Below are positions 33,579 to 46,480 of a stretch of DNA of 64,000 nt, piece by piece. A model generated the notes under the pieces. That model did no database searches and had not been told where the DNA came from. It saw only the letters and a program-made list of their open reading frames with translations. A program made the translations under genes and the position numbers. Origin of the DNA: Typhlomys cinereus (Eukaryota > Chordata > Mammalia > Rodentia > Platacanthomyidae); the NCBI GenBank assembly GCA_023101885.1, contig JALPQD010000401.1, forward strand, positions 1,612,001 through 1,676,000, read 5' to 3'. The number at the start of each line of letters is the position of its first letter. The first letter of the stretch is position 1.

Positions 33579-35064
33579 GCATGTAAATTCTTTGTCATAT
33601 GTGTCTTTTCAACTTTGTAAATTTCATTTTAAATAAAGCCAATGTCTTTGATTTGTTTTCTGTTCAGTGTGTAAAAGGAAAAACTATGTACTCAGTCCCT
33701 TACTGGAGCTTTTGCCATTTTAAACTTTCTTCGCTACCCAAATTATAACTGCTCTCTCTATGGGTCTTGACAATAATTTCTAAATTAGCCCTGTCTGAAC
33801 TTGTGTTTCATAATCTCAGGCATTTAATTGTAAGTGTCATAGATTCCTAGCATTTCCAGTCCAGGTGTCGGGTTAAAATGACAGTTTGACATTCTCATTG
33901 CGTAGGTCATTTTTGTCATTTGCAATGCCAGAAGCAAGGTAATTAATCTTGCTTTCTCACGGAGGGGCCGAAGCAGCGACTCTGAATGTTACATTTCACA
34001 TATCCGGACAATGATGCATGTTTTACTGGTGGCTTGTCTGCTACATTGCTTGCCTCAAAGGAAACTCTGGTTAGAAAGCGACACAGTAGAAAGCAACAGA
34101 GCAGGTCTACCAAAAGTAGTGTCGCCAAAACTAATGAACAGTCCTGTCTGTTGAGATGCTTACTTTATGCAATTTTTGGAAAGGAAGCAGAAACCATGGT
34201 TTTAGATTGAATGAAGAAAGATGATGCTCTGAAGGAAATCCGATACATAAAGTGTTTAAAGAACAGTTTGGAGTGGAGAGTCACGTTCTTCTTCCTACGG
34301 ATTGCTTCCCAAGGCTCCCAGCTGGTCTACAGCCAACAGGAGTCTGGATATGGCACAGGGAAAGTGATTGGCAAATCTGATTTCTACACACTGACTCTGG
34401 ACCTTTCACAGATAACATTTGTCAGTAATTCTCAAATATTTTCCAGGGATCGGAAGGCTCATGTTTTTTCCAGGGGAATTTTGCATGAGGCTTGAATAAG
34501 CAACTAGTGGACTGATTGCCTTAGGAGCAAAGAATTCAGAACACAGAGAAAGGAGTTGTTGGAGGGGTGTTTGTATCCTGGAAGAGAAGTAACACCAGTC
34601 ATTGCTACAGACTGTACTTGGTGCCCCTCTTCTGACTACTTTTGAGTTTATCAGTTCCGTGTCTTTGTGTGGGTGGTACCCACTGATCATGTCTCTTTTG
34701 TCTCAGTTTTTCATGTTCACCATTCTAGCAAGTCATGTTCATGAAAGTTTTATTGTACACCTGTCTGCTAGACTCTCTATTCTAGAACATTTTTTTAATC
34801 AAGCTACCACCCGTGTGTGCGAGTTTCTTTATTAAGTCACGTCCTGGTCCCCTTCCTGAGATTTTTCCATATTGAATTGAATTTTCAAACTCTCGAATTT
34901 TCTTAAATGATAGTTTACATGGCACGTGCCTACCCTTGATCTGAAAGGGAATCAAGTATCTCTTTGGGAGAACTTTTAAGGAAAACATAGAGCAATGATG
35001 ATTGGTAAGACAGAAAACAGTTTTCCAAATGCTTCAACAGAATTACTTATGTCATAGAATCAAT
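33579..35064. other. Repeat-poor AT-rich DNA
   Basis: About 1.5 kb with short featureless frames (up to 94 codons). No repeat recognised. Confidence 0.45.
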
Positions 35065-35075
35065 TAATTACTATC

Positions 35076-35367
35076 TTTTTTAAAAAATTATTTATTATTT
35101 ATTATTTATCCAATTGTGCGTGTATGCATGTGTGCATGTATATGTGTGTAGCACCATGGACGAATTTAGGAACCTACCATGGACTGCCTCCACCTCCTCC
35201 TTGTTTTCTCTGCCCCGGAATTCACAGGCTCTGCCCTACCAGGACCAGAAACACAGGCCGTCCCCTGCTCCCCCCCCCCCAGCATCTATAAGTGGGGCCT
35301 AGGATCCGAACTCAGGACCTTCGCCTACAAGGCAGCAGCTTAATCCCTGAGCCACCTCTCTAGCCCC
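35076..35367 (-). repeat. Young B2-like SINE
   Basis: Tail complement, short GT/AT-rich array, 'caccatggacgaatttagga', 'ctaccaggaccagaaacaca', a C10 run at 35271-35280 and head complement 'cctgagccacctctctagcc'. An 11-bp duplication, TAATTACTATC, lies at 35065-35075 and 35368-35378. Confidence 0.93.
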
Positions 35368-35378
35368 TAATTACTATC

Positions 35379-35611
35379 ATTTTAAAGTGCAGAAAAATTC
35401 CCCACTTCTCACAGTTCCACCTTTAAAAGTACACTTTGAATGATGTACATTGCACAGAATTTAAAATAAATTAGTTGCTAGTTTTCTGATCAAATGCATT
35501 TAGTATTGTTTACTATGAGCTAAGAGAAATTGATGACCAATTTTACAATGTTCTCTGGTCGGAATTAATGCTCTCAAGTAAAATACATTTCAGACTTTCA
35601 TTAGGCCCCAT
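35379..35611. other. Single-copy spacer
   Basis: Nothing recognised. Confidence 0.4.
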
Positions 35612-35945
35612 GTACTAGTTAGATACAAGTGTCAACTTGACAGCTAGAAACTGTGCCTTTAGGCAACCTGTATGAAATTATCTAATTGATGTGGGAAAAA
35701 ACAGCCCATAGTGGGTGGGGCCACTCCCTGGGTAGATAACATGGAGAGAGCTGTGTTCAGTATTTTGCAGACTAGCAAGTCAGAAGGTGTGTTCCTCACT
35801 CAGCTCTTCTGTGAGATACAGTGTGGATACAGTATGGTCAGTTTCCTCTATTCCTCATGTTGCTATGAATTCTCCTGCCATCTGATGAACTGTCACTGAG
35901 AATCAGAGTTGAACTGCTTGCTCTGTTTAAGGCCTATATTTATTC
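35612..35945 (+). repeat. ERVL/MaLR-type LTR, diverged
   Basis: 'caagtgtcaacttgacagct', 'ctaattgatgtgggaaaaaa', 'cagcccatagtgggtggggc' and 'ctcctgccatctgatgaact' match the layout at 21.7 and 41.6 kb. No internal genes. Confidence 0.6.
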
Positions 35946-36082
35946 ATCAACTAGAAGATGAAAGTAACACAGTCCCACCAGCCTAAGAAACATTGTAGAG
36001 ATCCTACCATCTGCCATCACCAGGAAGAACTGCACGTGACTGCAATTTGCACATAATGAAGGTACGTTCCGCATTCCTAGAA

Positions 36083-36450
36083 TGTTATGGTTTCATGGGT
36101 GCCCTTCAAAGCCCCGGGTGTTAAAGGCCTGATTTTAACGATGGTGCTATTGAGGGATCATGGAACTTTAGGGAGATGGAACCTTAGGCAAATTCCTTAG
36201 GTTGGGAGCAAACTCTTCCAGGGGACCATAGGCATCTGTTCTTTTCCTCCTTCCTCTCTGTCTTTGTCCAGACTGAGGATATGAGTGCTTTACTGTGCTT
36301 CATATTCCAACCATAATGTGCCATCCTTACCAGCAGTTCAAAGTGAGACGCCTCAAAGTCTTGGACCAGAACTTCTAGAACCATGAGTTAAATAACCCTT
36401 GTCTATTTGTCGGTTAATTGTCCTGATAGTAGCATGAAGTAGACCAATGC
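36083..36450 (+). repeat. MaLR-type LTR, diverged
   Basis: 'gttatggtttcatgggtgcc', 'ggtgctattgagggatcatg', 'ccaaccataatgtgccatcc' and 'agaaccatgagttaaataac' suggest an old MaLR LTR. Ends are uncertain. Confidence 0.5.
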
Positions 36451-36656
36451 AGATGTCTTTGGGGCTTTCCATGCCCATGACCACTTCTGTGTTGTATGGA
36501 GCGAAGCAGAGGCAGTGAGTGAAGCCTACAGCCACTTGAGTCTCTGGAGGTAAGTAAAGGCAGAGGACAGATGGCCTTGGGTGGCTATCCACAGATGACA
36601 GAGCCCTCTGTAGGAAACAGTAGGTGAATTCTACCTAGGGCATCAGTGATATTTCT

Positions 36657-36938
36657 TTTTTTTAATTTTTATTATTATTATTATTTATTCAACTGTGTGC
36701 ATATGCGTGTGTATGTGCGCGCGCGTGTGTCTATGTGTAGAACCACGGACGAATTCGCGAACCACCATGGACGCCTCCACCTCCTTCTGCCCCAGGATTC
36801 ACAGGCTCCACCCTACCAGGACCAGAAGCGCAGGCCGCCTCCACTTCCGCCTGGCGTCTATACGTGGGATCTGGGATCCGAACTCAGGACCTTCCACCTG
36901 CAAGGCGGAGGCTTAACCCCTGAGCCACCTCTCCAGCC
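36657..36938 (-). repeat. Young B2-like SINE
   Basis: Tail complement with 'attattattatttattcaac', a short GT/CG-rich array, 'gaaccacggacgaattcgcg', 'ccctaccaggaccagaagcg' and head complement 'cctgagccacctctccagcc'. A 16-bp duplication with one mismatch lies at 36641-36656 (CATCAGTGATATTTCT) and 36939-36954. Confidence 0.96.
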
Positions 36939-36954
36939 CATCAGTGGTATTTCT

Positions 36955-38139
36955 ACAACAGAGTTCCTCTCTAATCTTTCTGCCAAGGTTCATGGAAGGC
37001 CAATTGTGCCACTAATGGTGATGTTTGGTTTATGTAGGTTCACTCTTGCCCTTGCCCCAAACATCCTAGAAGGAAGTGACTGAATCAAGCAGATCACTCC
37101 TGGCATGGATCAGAAGCCTTATCGGATCACAACAGGAAAAGGTTAGCTTTGCCTATGCATAGCACTTTAACACCCTTGACACAGAAACATTCGAGTTTAA
37201 CTTTGTAGTTTGTAAGTGGGGTTTCTGAAAAGGGCTCCTCATCTTTGGAAGACTCGCCACTTGGGTAGCACGGACTAAGCCCTCTATCTGCTCATCTCTC
37301 TCAATCTAATGTGCCACATGTTTTAACCACTGAGGCACCTCCTCAGCTCCACCTTAAGGACTGTGCTGTGCTACTTCATGGTCAATGTTTTTAAAATATG
37401 TTTTACCACATATGTTTACCACAACATTGAGATGGGAGATTAGTTCAGTAACCCAAAGACTATGACTTCCAAACATCTATGTCCAAACGCTTCTTGTTTT
37501 TAATAAGGTGTCGTCCTTCATATTGGCTTAATTTGTTCTATAGCCGATTAATACCAATCTGATCAAAAATATGAGAATATCCCTCAGAATTTAAATGGAA
37601 GCCTAATTAATGTTTACTACTTCTTACTGAGTAGAGAGAAAAACAATGGAGAAAGTAGTCCCATGACTTTGCTTCCAAGATGAGCAAAGCAATGGTCTCT
37701 AGATTCTAAGGTTTTACCAGTTATTGAGAGTCCAAGTAAAAATTGAGGTCTCCGCTTTGTACTTGGAAGGAATAATAGAAGAGGGAGCTCTGAGTTAAGT
37801 GGTAGTGGTTGTGGGTGGGAAGACGCCTTCCTTTGAATGTTTGCGAGACACATCTTACTATCTTTTCCAGATAGAAGAGCATCTTGGAAGGAGCCCACCT
37901 CGATATCAACACCTCATTTTTCATGTGTGGACCAGTGTGGAAGAGAGGGTGACACCCTTGTAGTAAAGAAAAACCAGCTTATGTCCTCTTGCAGGAATTA
38001 GACTGCCTTTCTAAGACTACCTGTATTACCAGCTAATTTTGCATTGCAATAGTCAACATACTGGACAGAAACATTTGGAATGTAAGTTTTCAAAGGATTA
38101 CTTTACGATCCTCTGACTTTTATAGAAATCCATTGCAAC
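36955..38139. other. Single-copy DNA, no supported gene
   Basis: A scrap near 37310-37350 ('taaccactgaggcacctcct') may be a SINE-head fragment. Nothing else is recognised. Confidence 0.4.
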
Positions 38140-38505
38140 AGCTCCATTTTCTGCTCTAATTTTATTAATTTGGTTTGTCCTCTGTGTCTTTTGGTTAGTT
38201 TCATTAGGGTCTGTCAGTCTCATTTATCTTTATGGAGAACCGTGTTGTTTTTTTAAATTTCTGTATTGTTCTTTCAGTCTTTGACTAATTTCTTCTCTGG
38301 TTGTTATTATTTTTTGTATCTACTGCTCTTGCATTTTTTTCTTCTTATTTTTGTCCAGAAGCCTAATGTACGTTGTTAGGTTATCTGAGCGCAATCTGAT
38401 TCTTAATATAAGCATGTTTAGCTGTAAATGTCCCTCTCAGAACTTCCTTAGCAATTCTGGTATGGTGTCCAGCCATTTTTATTTGAATTTATTTTTCCAT
38501 CTTTC
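38140..38505 (-). repeat. L1 ORF2 fragment, antisense
   Basis: 'ctctaattttattaatttgg', 'ggttagtttcattagggtct' and 'gtaaatgtccctctcagaac' then 'caattctggtatggtgtcca' are the antisense reading of the ORF2 part between endonuclease and reverse transcriptase, paralleling 54.2-54.6 kb in the full-length L1. Confidence 0.65.
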
Positions 38506-38705
38506 ATGTGTATATATGCACAATCACAGGGAGGAACACTGGTTGGGAAGGAGACAGAAGGCTGGAGGGAAGGAGAAGAGAAGGATGGATGAAGAGGGGG
38601 AGAGGACTAGATGGGGAAGGGAAAGGAGGGTGGTCAGAAGACACTGTATAAGTATTGAATTACCAAAGAGCAAAATTAATCAATAAAAAAATGAAGAAAA
38701 ATTTA
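38506..38705 (+). repeat. Possible L1 3' end in opposite orientation
   Basis: Purine-rich sequence with repeated 'ggaggg' and 'gaagagg' words followed by 'ttgaattaccaaagagcaaa' and an A-rich tail (38685-38710) resembles an older rodent L1 3' end on the plus strand, directly joined to the antisense ORF2 piece. Confidence 0.45.
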
Positions 38706-39639
38706 AAAAGGTATATTTGAAATTGATTAAAGCTCCTAACATAACACCAATGATCATAAAACAGAAAATGGAAAAACGAATGTAGAATGTGCTTTGAAGT
38801 TCAAATTTTCTAGGATAAATGTTGAAGTAGTAAATAAATCTGATATAAAGGAAGGAAGCAGGGAAAGGGAAAAAACTGGAAAAAAGCAAGGTTAAATAAA
38901 GCAGGAAGAAAAGAGCGGGGAAGATTGTTACAGAGGAGAAGAGAACAACAAGGCATCAGAGAACATTAAAAACAGCTTCCCAATAACCCGGAAGCTCTAA
39001 AACAAAATGAAGTAAATGTGAGGAGGGAATAAGACATAGCAGAAGAGCTAAAAAAAAAAAACCGTAAGATAGAGTTAAAGTACTACTGGAACTTTAGTGT
39101 ATGGAAAAAAGAAGTGGAAACCTAGAAGACAAAAGAAAAAAGAAGTGAAAAGAATGAAAAAAGTATGCTCAGTGATGAAGGCATATGTAAACAAAATTAG
39201 ATTAGAGAGCAACGCAAATGAATATGTGAAATTAAATATGCCTTTTAAAACATGCAGTAAAGTGAAAAGACCCTTTCAGATGAGGCTTCTGCCTTCCTTG
39301 AATACTGGCAGCTTCTCGCGGGGACCTGTGTTTGGCTTGACTTACGCTGGGTGTATGGCCTCCTGTCTCTTACTCAGCACCTTGGGGCTTTTTATCATTG
39401 CATTTGTGAGTTTCTGAAGCTCTTTCTGTCTTTGAAATGCAGTTAGTTCTTCTCTAGACTCTTTCCTTAACTGGGTCACCTGGAGGCAGCTTCTAATCCA
39501 CCATCAAAAGTCCAACATCTAGAATTATGACAAAGAGAGAGCAATCAATAAAACATGTATATTCTGTCATTATCAGCACTAATTTTCTAATTTAAAATAA
39601 AATTTTATCTTCAAATTATTACATTATTTTGCTGTCTTT
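38706..39639. other. A-rich DNA, nothing firmly recognised
   Basis: A Lys/Arg-rich 106-codon frame (39097-39417, plus) reflects A/G-rich composition and has no recognisable domain. Confidence 0.35.
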
Positions 39640-39945
39640 GCTTTTACTGAAGTAAAACTTACATAGCATAAGATTATTTTAAAGCACACAGTCCATTGGT
39701 ATCTAGAACATTCATAGTGTTATACAACCTTTATCTATCTTTATTTAGTCCTACATATCTTCATCACCTCCCTCCAAAAAGCTGGTATTCATTAAGCGAT
39801 GTTTCAGAATTTCCTAACTCAGTCTAGCCCCAAACTGTGGCAACCACTAATATTTCTGCTTCTGTATGATTATCTATTTTGTGTACTTTGTAGGAAAGGA
39901 AATATAGAATGTGCCACTTTGTGTCTGGTTTCACTTGTTATTTTA
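39640..39945 (-). repeat. Ancient L1 3'-region relic
   Basis: Antisense landmarks: 'gaagtaaaacttacatagca', 'cacacagtccattggtatct', 'actgtggcaaccactaatat' and 'tttgtgtctggtttcacttg', in the order of old mammalian L1 ends. Confidence 0.65.
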
Positions 39946-39989
39946 AACATCAAAAAGTAGGTAAAGTTAAAAATAACGAACAGGAAAAT

Positions 39990-40640
39990 TATTAATTCCT
40001 CACTCAATGATCTCTATGTCAGAAGCCCAAACATAAAGGGCTTGAATGGAGGAAAGACTGATTTTGCTCATGCATTCAGTGGATTCAGTTTCTGATGATT
40101 TGGCCCCAGGTATTAGAACGGATATTATGGCAATGGAAGAAGGATCGCACCAAAGCAAAACTGAAACCCAGCAGTGTAAGTCCCATCACTTCATGCCCAT
40201 CGTCTGGAGCACATCGTGGAGTGAGTTCCGACAGGCTCAGACAGCTCTGCCTCTATGGCCTTGTCACTTGCCACGCACATGGTCCACTCTCGAAACTGGC
40301 TACTCTCATTGGTTGTAGGCTTCCCTGGCAGATGCTCAGTGTTCTTGACATCGGCAACAGCTTGAACTCTCTGTCGTAACTTGTGTTCTCACCCACAGGC
40401 TGCATGCATGCTCCTATCAATGGCTGCCTTCACCAACTCTGACCCTGGTTTGTGCTGCCCAGCCTCCCGGGCAGAAGTCCCCGTGGCCTCACAGCTCCTG
40501 CATCCTGCGTGGCAGCTAAACCAGCACCACATGGACAGCATTAAGATGTGCCAAAAGTTGAAGCGAGAGCTGTGTCCCTTGGGACCATGGCTGAAATGGC
40601 CTATGAGGGGCTATGTCAATCAACAGAGTGAAATGAATTA
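39990..40640 (-). repeat. GC-richer segment, possible old LTR
   Basis: The 40040-40200 part reads like an antisense MaLR LTR ('gcattcagtggattcagttt', 'tattatggcaatggaagaag'). The following 400 bp may be another old repeat but I cannot assign it. Overlapping 90-94-codon frames have no domain. Confidence 0.3.
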
Positions 40641-41644
40641 TTGGGAAACCAACTTTTAAAATGGATCTTAGAGAGTCACTCTTTTCTCAAAGTAAAGAAT
40701 TCCAGTTTAATTTACTCTTCTATACCTTTCAGTCTGCCACGGATGGGGTCTGGAAATTTCCTGAAATGTCATGAAAACCACCTTGAATCTACTATTGTGC
40801 TCTTCATCAAGAAAGAGTTCTGAAATAATTGCACATGAAACTGAAAGAGAATTGACTAGTAACCCAGGTAGCAAGAAACTTTGCACAATTCTAAAGAATT
40901 GTGGGGACTGAGGTAAGGCCAGAACAATTTGAATCATTGCCGGGTAGCAATAAAGAAGCATAACCACAAATTTGTGTTTCAGAGGGTCAACGTTTCTCTC
41001 TCAACCTACCCTTCTTTCCACTAGAATGAAGTCAAAGTGTCAGGAGGCTGGAGGATGTGAGGGAAAACACAGTGCCTGGTAGCTGTTGTTGGCTGGGTCG
41101 CCTGAGTCGGGGAGGCTATTTTAGGATTCCCTTTGAAAGCACAGATGACAGGAGACAGGAAGCAGACAAAAGTCATTGACTAACAACACACCTAGACAGG
41201 TGGAAAAGAAGAAATGGATGTTTTCCATGTAAGATGGAACATAGTGTTTTAATAGTTGATCCTCATACTGTGACCATCACAGTATAATCCCCTGTACAGT
41301 ACAGTTTGATTACTAAATTCTCAGCTGGTCTTTATGAATAAGATTTAGAATCACTCCATCTGATTGAGTGCGATAAACTATACTCAGAGAAACACTCGGA
41401 GGATATGGAACCTTTCATCTTGGACTATAGGTCTCATCATCTTGCCACTTAAGACAAAGACATAGGTAACTCTTATGTTCAGCCGCTGCTTAAGAAACAG
41501 TTCAAAATGGAATAGGAACTATTCAGAGTTTAATTTGATGCTGCTAGTCGACTAGCAGGACACTAATTTGTCCATCCCGGTCCAGTTGTAGCCATGAAAG
41601 GCTCACCTCCTAAGAATCCTCAGTGAGACAAATCTGGAGAGTTG
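40641..41644. other. Single-copy DNA
   Basis: Nothing recognised. Confidence 0.45.
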
Positions 41645-42010
41645 GTAAGGCAGTGAATTTTAGATATCAACTTGACAGGTGAGAACTGGGTCTATGGAGA
41701 ATTACTTAAAGGCAAGCTTGTAAGGAAATTATCTAATAGATGTGGGAAGACCCAACACATAGTGGGAGGAACCATTCCCTGGACAGGTGAAAAAGATAGA
41801 GAACTAGTTGGTAAATTGGCAGACTGGCAAGCTAGAGTACACCCGTGTCTCAGCTCTTCTTGTATGTGGATATGATATGACCATTTCCTTTGGTCTCTGC
41901 TGATAACTCTTTTGCCATGATGATCAGTGTGGCTAGAATCCTTGTTCCCTTGAGTTGTTTGGGTCTTATATTCATAAAACCACCTATAGAGTGACTAAGA
42001 CAGTTGGTTG
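41645..42010 (+). repeat. ERVL/MaLR-type LTR
   Basis: 'tagatatcaacttgacaggt', 'aatagatgtgggaagaccca', 'agtgggaggaaccattccct', 'ttttgccatgatgatcagtg' and 'agagtgactaagacagttgg'. Same family as 21.7, 28.4 and 35.6 kb. No internal genes. Confidence 0.65.
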
Positions 42011-43261
42011 CCTTCCCTCCCATTAATATGGTGATTTCCATATAAGCAGCTTTCTTGTGAATAATACTTAATTTCTGAATTATAGAAGGACTTTAAAGTA
42101 TATGTTTCTTGCTGTTTTGGGTTCCAGATACCCGTAACCCTCAACACATCCATAACATACTAATGCTGGGAGATTTTACCAAAAACTCTCTAAAAGACCT
42201 TGAAGGTCATGGCTCATAATTAATGATTCAGTCACAACCATTTTGATTAATACTTAGAAAACTGAGACTTAGGGTAGAACAACTAGAAAGTTTCTGAGCT
42301 GTGCCTGATGTGGAGACTGTCTACAGAGTATTGAGATCCAGCTGCTCGAAAAGTCCCATTGGCAGCACTGTTGATCTTAGAAAAGGAAGGGACCTCTTTG
42401 GGCCGAGAGTGGGAAAGATGTCCCTCTCAATTTATAGTTGTATCTCCTTGGAGACTTTGAGAATTCTTATAGCCTCTAAACATCTTTGATCTCCAGAACA
42501 GGCTAAATGGACCTCCTTGATTTTCTCAAAATTGTAGTATTTATTTATGTTTCTGTCATATCTGCAGACATATATTCTGTGGGTTTCCTCTAGTGTGTTT
42601 CCTCAGCTGCAGTTCCCTAATTTATTCTGCCAGGCTCAGCATGTCCTTGACATACCAAGCCATTAAGTTGAAATCAGAAAAGTTCTGTGAGGTCTCCACA
42701 TTCTTTTCTCTGATTATCAGACCCTACATGAGCTGAAAATAAAATTGCTGTCTGGAAGAGGAAAAAAAAATAATTGGTCTAAGTGGTCATGGAAAAGTCT
42801 AAACAGAAGATTGTCTTTCTCTCTCCACTTGTGGTGATTTATTTTCCTGGTTTTATGAGACTTTAATGAGGAAACTTTATCTGTATGCCTGGTAATTATC
42901 AACCAAATTCCCATTTCCTGTCAGAAAATTCAAAATAAGTAAAACAAAATGGCGGAATGGGGAGTGCCTTTGACCTCTGACCTGTATGGCTAAGGAGTAA
43001 GTAACTCAGTACCACACAGCATATGTGACCAGGAAATGTGTCTGGGATTTTGCTCATGGGTTACCACATTCACTTTAGGATGAGTCTGCAGGGGTGCACA
43101 ATATGTAGATCCTCTCGGATGCTAAACGAAGGAGGAGTTGCTCTGGACAAAGGAGTTTGTGATTTTCCTTTCGATGATCTAATGTTAATTTCTGGGGGGG
43201 TGACTGAGGTACACCAGAAGTAAGAGTCAGACAAGGTGCTATAAAGTTTGAATTTTAGAAA
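42011..43261. other. Repeat-poor DNA
   Basis: No repeat or gene recognised. Confidence 0.45.
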
Positions 43262-43311
43262 GTGTGTGTGTGTGTGTGTGTGTGTGTGATGTGTGTATAT
43301 ATATATATGTT
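43262..43311. repeat. (GT)n-(TA)n microsatellite
   Basis: (GT)13 interrupted by 'gatgtg' then (TA)n to about 43309. Confidence 0.95.
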
Positions 43312-46300
43312 TTTTCTACTATCAATTGTATCTTTGCCCACGAATAAAATTGTTACTATAATTTAGGTCACAAAGTAAAGTTTCCATAGCCGTTGACTGA
43401 AGATTTAGATGTTGGTGACAATCGGTGTAGTGGTAAGATTCAAACTGAGATATTGTTCCTATCTTTGTGGATGTCCCTGGTACCTTTAGATAAGAAATCA
43501 AGACTAGGAGAGATTCCAGGGAGCCCACTGGGAAGCGGGAAAACTTCAGAATTGTAGGACACCACAGCATCCAGCTCAGCCAAGAAGTCAGAACACATCT
43601 GAATCTTTCACTTCCGTCCTGGCTTAGTTGGTGAAGGTGAGAATCTTTTTTTTTTTTTATTTCCTACACTTTTCTCTGGCTGTAAAATGTGTCATGTTCT
43701 CAAATTTACCTCTGCCTGCTCTGTCATTCTAAAGGAAAGCTGGCTAATATTTAATTGTATCTTTCTTGATATCTGGGCCAGTGATAAAAGAAGCTAAATA
43801 GTCAGACTACCTTGAGTTCAAGGAACACTTTTCAATCATGTACTTTGAAGGTACTACAGGTGGGACTGGATAGTTTTGTGTCAAACATAAGGTCTTCTCC
43901 AGGAGTAAGTGGGATGGCCCAAGCTTGCTCCCTTGCCTCCACTGAACCTCTGTGTGCTTCTGCACAGTCTGTCTGTTCTGTTCTTCTGTACTGGGGCCCG
44001 GGGGAAGCAGGACATTGGGAAACATAGCCTGTGATACAGCATGAAAAGCATCACGAGCTCCAGATACTGTTTAGTTTTTATTAGCTTTGCAGTAACTAAT
44101 TAGCTTTTTCCCTTTGGCTCCTGCTCTATATCGTAGGAAGGTTTATGTCTGGCTCTCTGGACTGAGGAGTGAGCTGGGCCAGACCTGCCTTTCCTTGATC
44201 TCTCCTGAGGACCATGTTACAATGAGGTCACCTTGCTCTGATAACAGTTAAGAAGGGACTCTTGGCACATCAGTATTATCTAGACAGAAGGCACTCCAAG
44301 ATCAAGAGACTTATAAATTAAGACCCAGACAATATACTGATCTAGAGCAGACCCATCCAATGGAAAGATAATGCAAAGTCACATAAGTAATTTCGGTTCT
44401 TCAGGTTGGCATATTTAGAAAAGGAGAAACAAATGGGTGGATTTAACTTTAATACATCGTATTTAGAACAGTTCTCCTAAAATTGTTGTTTCTCCCTAGT
44501 CAATATAACAACACAAATGAAATATTGTATATCCATATACTATACTAAGCTCTTGGAATCTGTTTTGAATTTACACATAAATTAAATTTCAGTTCCTATT
44601 AGTGATATTTTAAATGTTCAATAGCCACATGTGACTGGTAGATCCCTTATAATACAGCCTGAATATAGAATATTTATTTCAACCAACTGCATAACCTCAT
44701 ATAATTTCCATCATTGCCCTGGGTACATAGGTGACCGTATATAGAGTCTGTCTCAGGAATTCTGTGGTCTCCATACTTTCTGTTGTTGTATTTTCCCCCA
44801 CAAAATTCAGAACTGCTGTTCAAATTCAGGCAACTTCAGCTCTTTTCCATCTTCAGCAAATGACCTATCAGTTCATTACAAACCTTCTGATGGTAAAGCT
44901 AAAGCCATTTTTCAGAGCTTGATATGATGAAAAAATCTGACTTGTTGAAACAGATTCCTCAGAGAAACTCGAGAGCTCCTGATGTTAGTTCCTACAGGTG
45001 AGGCAGAAGTGCGCCTTGGATCCAGATCACGGTGAGTTCTCATAAATCCCAAAGTCTGAGCACACGTCTCAGCCCCCCAAACAACCTATAAGGGTTTTGC
45101 CAGAAGCTCCTGGCTTGCTTCACTCAGGCCTTGATTCAGCTTTAGAAACAGAGGATGCATGCTCCAAAGGCAAGGAACCTTCTCAGATGCTACTGATGGG
45201 TCCCGGCTCCACATGCTGCCTCTCAGTCACTTGCATTTGGAGACCTATATAACACCCTGAACAACTGAGAAGCCACTTCGTGCGGTATTTTTAAGACTCA
45301 AAGGCTCCTTTTGGACTTCTTCCCTCTATTTTTGTGTATGCTAAGATTGTTCTCCATGCACAACACCTCATACTTATACAACTTATTTTCTCTTGGATTT
45401 TTTTTGGATATTTATAAACATTTCCTCATTAATCTTTGTTGCACCCCTGAAAAGTAAATAACAAGTGAGAGAGGCATGTGCCAGCTGACTTGGGGGGAAC
45501 GTCGAGGTGTAAAGTAGAAAGTTAAAGTGTCTCTCTTTTTGGTTGTATACTTGTCTATTTGCTTCTTTACCCACCAAATCTGTGGTGGTCATAGAAACTC
45601 ACTTGGAAGTATTTCTGGCGAAACATTTTACTAAAGACGCTGTGAGTTGTCTATTTCCTGTTCAGGTGAAGGGAAGCAATAGGATTTCTTGATGGCTATG
45701 TTGGGAGCCTTCTGGTGGAAGGCATAGTCTTCCATTTCACACTACTTGGACCATGTTATCTTTTGGACAGCGTGAATCTATAGCTCCCAATTCCTTGGAG
45801 TCGAGTGCCAACCCTTTGAAATGAAAGCTGAGGACTTGCCTCTTCTGTGTGTATTGGCTGCCTAGTTAAGCTAACAGACCATAATTCACTTGGGCTGTGG
45901 CTACAGTAGGCTTGGAGAAGGTAGCATGTCTCATGCAGGAGGTAATGGGATGTTGCTGCTTAGATTTCAAGAATCTTACCATCAAGAGAGACACGTACAC
46001 AAGCAAACCCAGAGAGGGGTTCCTTGAAGAAAGATTTAAAGTTGCTGTTTTAGTCACTGATCTGTTTCTAAAGATATACTTTCATTTACTTTTGTATATG
46101 TGTTTTCATAATACAGTTTTGCTTCCTGTCTTGTTAATGCAAAAGTCTTTTGACTTCAATTGTAGATTTATTGTAGAAAATGTTTAAAATATAGAAAGTT
46201 AAAAAGGAAATTTAGAATTACCTGTAAACCACACGTTTTGGTGTGTTTTCTTTAGTCCCCCCTCCCCACATACACTTTGCCATTTTTTTTGAAAGCAAAT

Positions 46301-46444
46301 TTGAAATGACTAATGCCTTGAAATCAGCTCTTTCTTCAAGAAGCCCTGGTTTCATTTAGAGGAAATTGATATTTTAAAAACCACAACCTCAATACCAGGA
46401 ATGCTAATGGTGTGCAGTTGGTCCTAGGCCTGTTTTGTGGACAG
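43312..46444. other. Longest repeat-poor stretch, no supported gene
   Basis: About 3.1 kb with no SINE, LINE or LTR that I recognise. Open frames are at most about 96 codons and featureless. A T11 run lies at 43649-43659. Confidence 0.45.
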
Positions 46445-46480
46445 AGTTAGAGAGAGAGAAAGAGAGAGAGAGAGAGAGTA
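46445..46480. repeat. (GA)n microsatellite
   Basis: Nearly pure (GA)n of about 17 units with two interruptions. Confidence 0.95.

Noticed and set aside
39097..39417. 106-codon Lys-rich ORF as a small basic protein
   Set aside because: Composition follows A/G-rich DNA and the C-terminal half has no family resemblance.
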